Part shown: positions 34,201-46,200 of the stretch, piece by piece
Layout of the letters: the number at the start of each line of letters is the position of its first letter
How positions within the stretch are numbered: the first letter of the stretch is position 1
Assembly: GCA_013397435.1 (NCBI GenBank)
Contig: VZRG01002083.1
Coordinates: 4,841 to 68,840 of the forward strand
From: Erythrocercus mccallii
Lineage: Eukaryota; Chordata; Aves; Passeriformes; Dicruridae
Direction: 5' to 3'
DNA: 64,000 bases
Translations under genes and position numbers: made by a program
Notes under the pieces: generated by a model
What the model was told of the DNA's origin: nothing
The model's database searches: none
Seen by the model: the letters and a program-made list of their open reading frames with translations, nothing else

Positions 34201-37200
34201 ATCAAATCACATACAACACTTCAAAATGAAGCACAGATATTTAAAGAACCAGAAACTCCTCCAGTGTTACTGAGAGCAAAAAATCCTTCCCAAACTCATG
34301 AATATTTGGAAGTAACACAGTAATCAAAAAAGCAGAAAAAGGGGAAAAGGAAGGATGAGGAAAATAAAGATAACTAATGAGGCTAGCATTCCCCATTTGG
34401 ATTTCAAGAAAATTTCCCAACATGGAAAAAAACCCCAAAACAACAGAACAATAAAGCCAAGAAAACACCTAGGATGTTTTTTTCAACTTGAGACAAGATT
34501 TAAAACTGTTCATTTTGTTTTCCCCTTACTCCTCCATATTTTACTTATAAAACACTCCTGCTATTCGTTTTTCCAGTTTGAACATATCTCATCCACCTAA
34601 AAAAGAGTTAAGTTCTAAGTTACCAGAAATAAAGGGTTCAGACTCAGAACTTAACTTTGGTGGATGAAATAATAATTTTCCCAGTTTACCAGAAATGTCC
34701 CCTTCTGGACCCATTGAACTCAAAGCCGTATTTCTAGGGTTCCTTAGGTTTGAATTGTACCTCTTAGTTAACAAGTATGGATCAAAGGCTGTTAATTTTG
34801 AGAGAAATTTAAAGAAAAGAAATCATCTATTGAGGAGGTAAGAACTCCTCCTAAGAAAAACCCTGAACTAAATAACCAAGGTATTTCTGTTTGGTTGTTT
34901 TTCTATTATTTTTATAATATGGACATTCATAATGTGTAATGAAATATCGTGAATATAAATAAAAGCCAGTCACAAATACACACAAACTACTATGTGCTGT
35001 ACATCCAGAAAAAAAGTGGAATGATCTGAAAGCAGCAGAAACGCAAGGAGGCCAAACATATCAGTGTGAGGGCAAAAAGAATGGTGTGACACACCTCACT
35101 GCAGCGTTTCTGGAAGCATCTCTCTTCCCCTTTCACTTCCCGTGACACTATCAGCAGAAACTCTGACTGCTGAGCCTGGCCACAGCTGTACTGGGAACCT
35201 ATACTGACAAGCTGAAATAACCAATCAAAGCAAAACACAAAAAGAAATCTTTGTAAAGCTGAAGCACATACTGTTATCCAAATTGTACAAGTAACAGATG
35301 AGCTCAAATGTTCAGGTAACACTTACTTGCCACTAGAACAGATTGCCATCAAGCTAAAACTTTCATTTCAACTAAAATTTACTGAGGCAGTGGCAAAGCC
35401 TTTTTAATTTAAATGGAAGTTAAGAGTTACTGATAAGAAGACAGAAAATTCCCCATACAACTGTGTTGTAGCTAACTACTGTGAAAAACAAAGTTTGGTG
35501 CAATATTTTCTTGTCATACATTGACAAGTGGAAAAGGTAACATGGATATGAGACTGGAAGGTATTATATAAACCAATGTATAAAGCCTGGTTATTAAAGA
35601 GCTTCATCTTTTTCCAATTACTGATAAAATACAGTTAAGGAAACTTAAGAAGTCAACAAGAGGAAAAAACGTTGAATGGTCTGGATTAGTTTTAGGAAGA
35701 GCAATTTACAGAAGATCCAAGAAAATAACTGGAGTGTAAAAATTGTCTTATTCCCACAAAAATCACTATCTAGAACACTGGCCAAATGTCTAATAATTTA
35801 AAGAAGGTTTAATTATTTAAAGTTCAACCTCAGCTAAATTTCTCAACTTCTTATTACAAATAATAACACATGGCAATTCCTAGCCCATTTAAATTAAAGC
35901 ATAACTAGTCAGTGCACTTTAGAGAGATCACAACTTTAAATGTGAAGAGTTAAGACAACAACTGCCTATTCTGAGTAAACTGGAGATTATGACAGATGAG
36001 AAGGCCCATGAATAGTACCTATATATATCCTGCTATTGTATGTGAATAATTTTGAAGACAGCATTTAAATACCATCCTCCTCATACATAAACATAGTTAC
36101 AACTGCATTATTACAACTGTCAGAGTCAGGTTATATTAATCATTAAAATTTACATGATCAACACTGCTGCTGTCTAAAGCCCTTCTATTTAGCCACTTTG
36201 TATAGCCTACAGTTTTTTATTTTGTTGTTTTGCCAAAATACTGTTTCTTCTCTGATTGCATGAAGAGGCAACAATTGAAGTTAAAATCCTCTACAAAGTA
36301 ACCCACAAAAGTGGGGCATCATAACTTTTGGTAATAGGTTGTGGACTGGGACTAATACATAACTGTACCATTCTAGCAGAGCTTTCAAATGTGTTCTTTG
36401 GAAAAGGGAGTCAATACATCTGCATAAGTGCACCAACAGTACAGCACCTTCCACTGCTATTTAATAACCATATACAATCATATTTAATGATAAAATTTGA
36501 AATGCTAAGCACAAAAAAACATGCTTTTAAAAACCAACCACTTGTACATGTTATATGTGGCTCAGAGCACAAGGACTCTCAATCTGCAAGAATATCACTC
36601 CTCTGAAAAAGCTCATGATTCCATCTTTTTTCACATACAGAAAACAGTGGGTGCCACCCCAAAGACTGCTTCTGAAAGAGAGCATGCTGCTGAGCAACAT
36701 GGGCTTAGAAAAAATTACAGAAATGCTAGTGTTTGAAGGTACTAACAATAAAACTCTTTCTGCACAATATTCTAATCCTGTTTCAAGTGAGCAACGTCTA
36801 CTACAAGCAGGTCTGCAGTACAAAGAAGGGAATGGCCTAGTGTGAGGTAATGAGATGCTAAGTATTATGAGATCATACAGCTGTTGTGTTTATCTGCTTC
36901 AAACTATGTGTCAAAAAATGTGCAACATGGGAGAGGGAGGAAGTAGGGAGACAGCTGGATGAAACAAAGATGCAATATCCAAGAAAACCACTAGATTCTC
37001 CCAGTTCTAAAAGAGATTATAATAGGTCTTTCAGCAGATGCACTCTCAAAGCAGTATTACTCACAAATACAATATCCTCTAAGGGTTTAGGATAGGTAAA
37101 AGATATGGTGCCATTTAATTTGCTAAAAAGTAAAGGAGCTCTATTCGTGATAAAAGCAAGTTTCTCTTGACAAAGAAGAATGCTGAAAAACCTTTGTCCA

Positions 37201-40200
37201 TGCACTAGCCAAAAAACAGCCATGCTCTTTCTAAGCACAAGTTTTATTCAGGGACTTAACATGCTCGTGGCACAGCAAACAGACCTGGTAATACCTGGAG
37301 CAAAGTACTGATGCATAAAAAGCTTGCTCTGTGCCTGTTTTGTTCATTTGCTCATGGCTGTCTCCATGTCACTAGCACCTCACACATTTTGTCAAATATA
37401 AACAAAATGTTCCCTTTTACCTTTGTGTCATGAACATTTTTAAATGTTGCTTTGTTGTGTTATTAGACTGAGACTGCACAGGATAATGGGCTTGTGCTTA
37501 TTTCAATTTCTCCTGTTGTAAGTATCAGACACTGAAAAAGGTGCTAGCAGATGAACACTTGTGTTTCAGAGTTAAAAGATTTAATTGCTCCAATGCAGTT
37601 TAAATACTCTGCTGGATTAGGAACGTGAAGGATGAAGCAGCTGTACAGTTAATTTCTTATTTACAGAGATTATCAAAGATAACAGATCTTGCAATTTTAC
37701 GGTGTGTTCTTGAATCTACACACAAAGCTATTTTATGCACTGCAAAGAACAAAAACATTCACATAGCTCACAGTTATCAAACTTCACATCCACACAGGTT
37801 GAAGTTCACTCTCCTTTGTGTATCAGTTTTTTCATCAGAAGAAACACTCTTTGGGCCTGGAAAACATTTATCTCCCAAACTAGTTTCTTTTACCCAGTGC
37901 TCTTCGTATCTAACCTGCCATTCATATAAACTTGTACTACTTAATTCCAGTTCATTCACCCTTCAACTGCTCATGTGTAGACACTGAAGAATTACATTTC
38001 AGACATGTTGCAGATGTTTTTATAGAAAGTCAGCAAAATTTACCTCCTGGAAAGCTACATTGTTTTGTTTTATGATAAATGCAAACATAAATATCACATT
38101 TGAACTTAGCTGTGTATGTTTATCCAAATTCTGAAAATGACTGAATCAAAAAAGATGAATGGAATTTAATTTATATTGCTCTTTCATAAAAGATACTTAA
38201 TACTTTTTTTTTTTTAGAAGACTGTGTTAACTATACCCTTTATGGATTTTTTACCTGTTCAAATTTCCAGCCATCAGACATTGTGGAAACCATTTGAGTG
38301 AGTTCCTCTTCCTGACACTGCAGCACTCTGTATACATGTTTGACTGGCACCTTCAAGAAGAAATAGAAGATGCTCAATAGGGCATGGAATTCATTATGTT
38401 TGTGACTTGTCTGAAGTTGCCCTTATCCTCTAGAAATGCTAAGCAACACCCCTTTGAACTCATCCAGAGCAATGAATAATTAGGACCATTTTAACTACCT
38501 ATAGTAAATGCTATCAGAGCAACCCTGCAATCTGACAACCTGGCTTCAAGAGAAATTTGTCAGTAACAATGTAAGTTTGGAGTATCTCAAAGAAGAAGAA
38601 GACTCAGTTACTAGGGAAGCCTGAGTGCACAGTTAAAGAACAAACTTTATCATATTCACTTTCACAGAGAATATGAGCTGCTATAAGAAGAGGCAACCTT
38701 CTCAATCACAGAGCATTACAAATAAAGAAAGTAATTTTGCTATAAAAATATATGACAGGAGCTGGATCCAGACAGCATCTGTATATGTGCTGCATAAACA
38801 TACTATATAAACAGCAGTTATACCATAGTTAAGCAACCTCATCATATTCAGAGCATTTAAAAGTTGATGAGAAAGCTATGCTCTACAAAAGCTGTTCTCT
38901 AACATAACTATTTCCAGAAATGATATTATGACAAATTCTACTATTACCGGACATTTTGAAACAATTACTTGGAATGTTTTCAGTTTTTGAACAAAATCTG
39001 TGAACTTTGTAAGCGGACTGGCAGGAGCCAGCAATTAAGGATATTAATCTTTGTGTACCAGTGGTTCCAGATCATCCAGTGATGGAGGCCAGCCATTCAG
39101 TATCTTACTGGGGAAATCAGGAGTTACATTAAAAAAAAAAAATGAAACCCACTCACTATTTGTCATAGGACAAATAATCAAAAGCACATGAGAAAACAGC
39201 CTCACCTGTGAGATTTTGCCGTCTCTTTCTCTTATTTTGTCCTTTACGAGTTTTATTAAGGATGTGATATTGTAGAATTCAGCCTCTTCCAGTACACCTA
39301 GTATGAAAACATTTTTTGGGAAGACAGTGTAACTAAAGATTCCGGGCCAAAATCACCAACCGCTTCATAAGATTATCCTCTCAACAGCTACAGAAAATTA
39401 GTTCTTTTTTCCCTATAAGATAGTTCACCAACCTAATGATTCTGGCTTCTTTCAGGTACATGTAATTCAATGTTTGGCTCATCCTAAAAAATTGTCGTAA
39501 AAATACCTCAAAGAAAACTGATGCCATTACACATACAAAATAAGGCAAGAAACAAAAAAATGCACACAGATACCGTTCCATAGCAGACTGATAAGACCAC
39601 CATACCTCAGGCCCTACCTCGGGCTGGAACGCAAAAGAGAAATTTAAATAATCCTACTGAAAATCTCTGCAGCTGTTAGCAAGCAGAAAATTTTTCTACC
39701 TGTCATTTGAGATCTTAGAGTCTGAAACAAAAGCTTAAAGATACATACTGCTTCTATTCATGTGTTCAAGGCCCACCTGTTCTCCACATACAGTACGCTT
39801 AACAATGCACATGGAAATTATATTTCATACTATTTCCTCCTAGTATTGTTATATTGTATTTCTCTTTGAAAAATTTCTTCACTATGCTATCAATACAGTT
39901 TTATTACTGTATGTTTTTAAACAGTCATCTTCCATTAGGGTAAAATTGATACAAACTGGGAACAAGGAGGGAGAAGCAGGGGGCAGAATTCAGTCTTTAA
40001 AAGCATATTCCACACATATGAACATGCCAGAACTTCACTTTTAGTTTGCTTTACATCTTCTAAAGCTTGTTTCCTAGGCAGCATTCTTTTGCTTAAAGAG
40101 GACTAAACCCAAATATTTCATAGTCACACAGGAAAGATACAAGACTACACAATAAAAGGTACCTCTCCTTTTGTTTGAGTACTTATGTTCCAACAGATAA

Positions 40201-43200
40201 TGGGGGTTGTGAAATCAGGAATCAAAATGCTCAAATAACCCCTATACTATAACTGCATGATACCTGTCAGTTTTGCTTGAAACAGATAGAAATACTATAC
40301 TGGTTAAGGTTTGCCATCTTGTTCAAGTTAGTTTTGGTGACTCAAAAGAAGTGAAAACACTAAGCAAGTGACAAGCAAACGAGGTATTTAGCAATGTCTT
40401 ACCTTCCTCAGCTAGGTCCTTGTTAATAACCAGTTTCCCATGTCTGAGATAGTTCAGCACTGGCCCAAAGTAGGTTGGGTCTCTGTCTATTAAATAGGCA
40501 CCTGTTTCATCCTAGATTAGAAAAACAAACACAAACCAAACAAACAACCCAAAACAAAGAAAGAGAACACCAAAGCCCAAACCAAACAAATCAAAAACGC
40601 CACAATGATTTGAACATCCAAGTGGGAACTGCAAGCTACTATTCATCTTGCACCGAGCAGGCATTCCAAAGTAGCCACATCCCCAAAAGCTGGATTTATT
40701 AAAGACAATAAAAGGAATTAAACAATGTAACTGTCATGGTATCAGACTGATCAATCAAATCATCCAACACATAACTTCTCTTATCTGATCAATCCTCCCA
40801 ACTCCTTATCAATGATTAACAACATTGTTAGCATGAAAGATCTAAGCAATAAATGAGAACATTGAAACTTAAGGTTAAAAATAGCACTTAAAACCAGGAA
40901 ATTTTATTTGGGAGCCTGAAGAGTCAGAACAAAGGCTACATTCTAGTGAGCTTCAAATACCAGCTTTTCCTTTTTCTTCCTTTTTTTTTAATTAAAGACA
41001 AACAAACCAAATTCTTTTTAACCTCAACACTTTGCTCTAAAAACATTTGCTTTTGTCTTGGTTCAGATGTTACAGTTTTCAGGGCACTAAGAACTGCTGT
41101 GTACCAAGCAAGGGTTGTACATGCATCTTATTAAAAAAAAAAAAGTACACTGAAGATGCAATTCCTACCTATCTCATGTAGACAAGTGAAGGAATAGATG
41201 AACAGATCAAACTAATGCTCAGTTTACTGAACAGACTACAGAGTTTTGTGAATTGCAAAACAGTTCAAGAAATTCATCTGCAGAGCTGAAATTCTTGACA
41301 AAGAGAGAAAGAAGCAAAATTGATAATTCCTATGTTATTTAGAACCTATGTGTGAACCCCTGCAATCAAGACAGTACTGACACACTTTGTGCTGGCTGAA
41401 GATCTAAGGAAGATTCCTAGAAAGATTTCTAACTGATCCACCGCTCCTTTCTACTATCAAGTGGATTACTGACTGTGTTAATCCGTTAGTATATAAGGTT
41501 TTGGTGCAATGGTTATCCTACAGATATATACTGGGGAGATGTGGCAGCACCTCAAATACTTTTTTACTTATTTTTAATATTCCCGTAGTTTATGGGAGAT
41601 ACTCAAAAAATCATCATTACCAATAACCCCAGCTAAATGTGGATCATACTCCCTCAAAACCACAGGTACTAGCAATAATTGCTCTTCTATATGAAAGAAA
41701 TTCTACTGACTCAATCCTCTGCATTTGAACATTAATGCTCATATGGAAAGGTTTGATTACTGAAGCGTGATACCTGAAAGTTCTCTCTACTTAAGAGTAG
41801 GTAGAGTTTCTGAAATGTTTCATTGGAAAAAAAACACGGCAGATGTATTTTCAAGTACACAGATTTCGTTTCTGAATAACTGCACTTGTCTAATGAGGAT
41901 TGTAGAATGACCACAGGCTGAACTGAACAAAAGCCATAAACCCTTTCTTATAATTACAATCAAATGCTTTACACACCTAGACAAAGTGTCATTTCAGAAG
42001 AAGTAAAGGAGTGTATAATTTTGCATAAAATTAACTGTTCAAGAAAATGCTAACAATACTAAAACATGCTGTCAGGTAACCTACACTCAGACCAGACAAT
42101 ACCTGATCAAGTCTAATCACAATTTCTTCTGATCTAAGTTCATGGTCTCACAGAAGCAAGACCAGTAGATAGCTGAAGCAGTATAGTTTTAATATTTCAT
42201 CTACAAATGTATTTACATTACCAAAACATTTCAAGAATGTACAATCTATAGATACAACCCCAAGAAATTAAAATAGCTGACAACTGTATGAATTGTAAGC
42301 TGAAAAGTATAACTTAGTAAAGGAAAAGAAGCCAATGGAGTTGGAAAGAAGATCCAAAACAGATTAAAAAAAAACTGTTTTAAAGGAAAAAAACCTGTAC
42401 TTGGTGATCATCTGAACTGCATTAAGAAACACAGGGCTTACAAAACTGGAAGTCTTCCTAGTTAAGAAAAACAAATCTCTACCTATAATCTTCTTCATTA
42501 GTAATTTTTTACACTGCAATGTTTTCTCACATCACCTTCTGAAGCAATACTGGTCATCAGCTCTACACCACTACAGAGACAGAGAGGTGGGTCACAGAAG
42601 CAAAGTGATTAAAAGCTCTAAATGAAAATCTTAAGTAACAATGGCTACTTCACTCCTTGCACAAAAGGCCTGAACTGTTTTTTTTAAGGCCGACATTATC
42701 TGAAATAGTTTTTTCTCAGTTGACTTCTATATACAAAACAAGCCTCCAAGAAAACCACAAAGGGAAGAAGCTATGTCAAGCCTTCTCTTTCAACTTCCAC
42801 CTTATGAGAGGTCATACATGAAAAAAATACCATCAGTAGTGTCATAGTTTACTCAGTGAAGCCTTTCAGACAACAAGGTGTCTTGAAAAATAATAAAAAA
42901 GGCCCACATAAGTACTATAATTTTTGCTGTAATCGATTTTTTTGTTTGTTTTTACATTAGTAAATATCAACAGTTAAAGAACTCTAGCTAAATTCTAAGA
43001 GTGTGCAACCCAAATTCTGTCAACAGGATTCACTTGAGCATCTAAATTCCTTGCAAAAATTGCTTACCAAGATTACAGACATACAAAATATGCATTAATT
43101 AAATTAAGACGAGGATGTGCATCTTGACCATTGACCTGACAACTCAGATAGGCTACACACTAGCACCAGGATGTCAAGAGCCGAAAGACGAACCAATCAG

Positions 43201-46200
43201 CAAAGAATATTGTAACCATACACAAATAATACACAGGCGAGTGAGGCAAAAAATTTACTTCCTCAGCATCTTCCTACAGGAAATGCCTTAGCACTCCTCC
43301 TTTTGAGTGAACTGCCTGAATATCCTTCAATGCATGCTAAGCACTTCATGTTGAAATCACTAAGAAAAGCGGATTACACTAGATCTTTAAGGATATTTAT
43401 GTAAACAGAAATCCAATACAAGCTGACACAGAAGTGTAGTCATCTGCTCTACCTAGAACTCTAAAATACAGGTCGTAAGTCTTTCAGAATATTATCAGGA
43501 CTGTTTTCATCCACATGTACATGAAAGCACACTGTATTATCACATGTAATTAGCATTTTGACACTTTTAATATAAACAGGTTTATTTTAAGATAAAATAA
43601 TTAATTGCAAACGCAATTTGATCTGGACAATTTAAAGAGGTAGCTAGTTTACACGTACATAACTAGCTTTAGGCTTGCTAGCTTAAGTATTAATAGACTT
43701 TGATGTCCCAGCTATGCAATTTCCTCTGCTAACTAGTAAATTGTTTTTCTACAGCTTTGAGCAAGTTTGAATCTTCACTGACACAACTAGAGTAGGTACT
43801 TTGAAGCCATTTCCCAAACTTCAGGTGAATACCACAAATGTTAGACATACCTATATTTTAATAAGGTTTCAAAGTTCTCTCTCTTTTAGATGTATTTTAT
43901 ACAAACAGGTGTTAATGTTTACCAGAACAGCAGCAGAAATTCAAGCTTCCTCTCTATACAGCATAGTCACATCACCCCACACTTAGAGGTGTTCCCTGCA
44001 AATGCTGACATTCTTCGTAAGAAAACTCAAAACAAATGCACGTTGTCTCTGTGCATCCACCCCTAAACTGCTAGTTATTCACATGACTGTATCTTTGCCC
44101 AGTTCTACTTTTGCATTACATTCTTCTCTCAAGAGCTTTTTCTTCATTGTCTGTAAGTTCTAGGCCTTTTTCATGCATGCTTATGAGGACACCATTTAGA
44201 AGACAGCATTGCCCACATACAGTGATGACTGTATTTGTTTATTACCACTCTCCCACACTAATGTTTAGTTCAAGTTACAAATACCATGGACTTTTAGAGG
44301 AAACCTAGTAACTTGCTCTTAAATTTTCAATCACCTTGTTCAGCATTACCAGTGAAAAGTCAGTGTAGCTCACAATTAAATTCCTTTGAAAAATACTGAC
44401 CAAAGCAATTAAATGATCATGTATTCCAGTTGCAAATATTTTCACTTCAATCTTTATAGAGACTGAGGCTCAGAAGAATCATAATGAACACTTGCCCTGA
44501 TCTTGGTTTAAAACACACAAAGAACTCAATTTATTTACAGTGGAATTTAACCTTTAGAAAGTAGCAGTGAAACCTAACCATTCCAATAAATATTTACTGT
44601 CACTGCTAATATTATGTACTTTCTAGGAAGGACATGTATAGTTTGACACTTTGCTAGCTGGATTTCACAACACCTTTGCTAGACTGAACAGGCTTCACTA
44701 TTAGCTTTGTCTCCATGTATGTAATTCTGGACAGAGAAGTCACAACGTAAATTTCTTGCCAAAAAAAGTTTTGTTCTTTAAACTTTTCACCAAATCATAT
44801 TTCACCTTGTGACTAGTCACTGCCCTGCTGTGACCTTGAACTGTGGATGCTAGAATCCAGTACAGGATTCCAGCAGGACTCAAAAGGTGGATCAAATACC
44901 TACAACCTCCCTAATCCCATTTAACAATCTCCCCAAGAATTAGCTGTGCACTAGCACATTAGCTGAAATGTCATAAATTTATTTCCAATTAATTACCTTC
45001 ATTGGGATCAATACTGGATCTGGATACATTCGAGTCATACCGCCAAGCTCTTAGCTCTAACGTGAATATTTTAAAAATGACATAATTTACATATTCTGAG
45101 CTCTGATAAAGGTAGCAATGTGCAGAGAAATACAGCAATATTTGGTACTAAATCTGGATTTATAAATAATTGTTTCCCCTATCATCTGTGCATTTTAAAT
45201 ATTGAACTAGTGATTTTTTCACAAACTGCGTGGCCTAAAAACTTTAAGTGTCTGCAGACTAGCAGTACTTATCAAAACTACATCAGTAACACAACCCATC
45301 TGACAAGTCAGAAATCTCATGGACAAATGAAGTGTATCTGTTACTTCTTAGAATAATGACTACAATTTAGGTATTTCTTAATGCTGACAGTCAAGGTTGT
45401 GCTACCAGGAAGACTTTGATTTTTCTAAAACACTCAGTGTTTCGTGCTTCCTTCTTTGACAGATTTTATGCCAACTTTAGAAAGGCATTAAAAATCAAGC
45501 ATGGATACTACTGCCAAACCTTATTAAGACAGTTTGACAATCTCCTTCTAAGGGAAAAGTTAAAAGAATGCTATAACAGTTTGCAAAAGAAAAACTGGTA
45601 TATAGCTAAAACAGGAAGATGCTGAAACAGGGAAATATATGTAAATTATTAACAGTAATGCAGTAAAAACATTAAATTAGTTAAACAATGATGAAAAGGT
45701 GAGCAAGGCTCTGCTTGTCAATTGTTATGTAATCATCTCTAAACCAAGATTTAAATACTATGGAAAACAAATCCTATTCTGAACAGTAAATATGACCACT
45801 ACTGCTCATTCATTTGCTGAAATGATTCTCAAATAGTTTGAAATACAAAGTTGTGAGTGACATTGTCAAACATACTAAATTCAGAGAATTTATTCAATTC
45901 AACACTAGTTTGGCCACAGGGTATGAGAAAAGTTAGTCTTTCTTCCATTATGAGTGGAAACATAGCTGACAGCAAGAGACAGGCTGCCCTGTCCTATTCA
46001 ACTTTAGTACCTAAAGGCAGTTTAAAGGCCAACATGCCACCTTTCCTGAAGCCTCTAAGTTCTTTACAGTAGCAAGCATTAAGGATATCACAGAATTTCA
46101 GAATATCCTGAGTTGGAAGGGACCCACAAGGCTCAAATCCAACTTCTGGCCCTGCACAACACAGCCCCAACAATCCCACCATGGGCCTGAGCTCTGTCAA

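Noticed and set aside
35095..35211. Exon 5A as part of a processed KCTD2/KCTD17 pseudogene
   Set aside because: Homology stops exactly at the splice acceptor and near the donor, with no flanking exon sequence or poly(A) tail. Exon duplication explains it better than retroposition.
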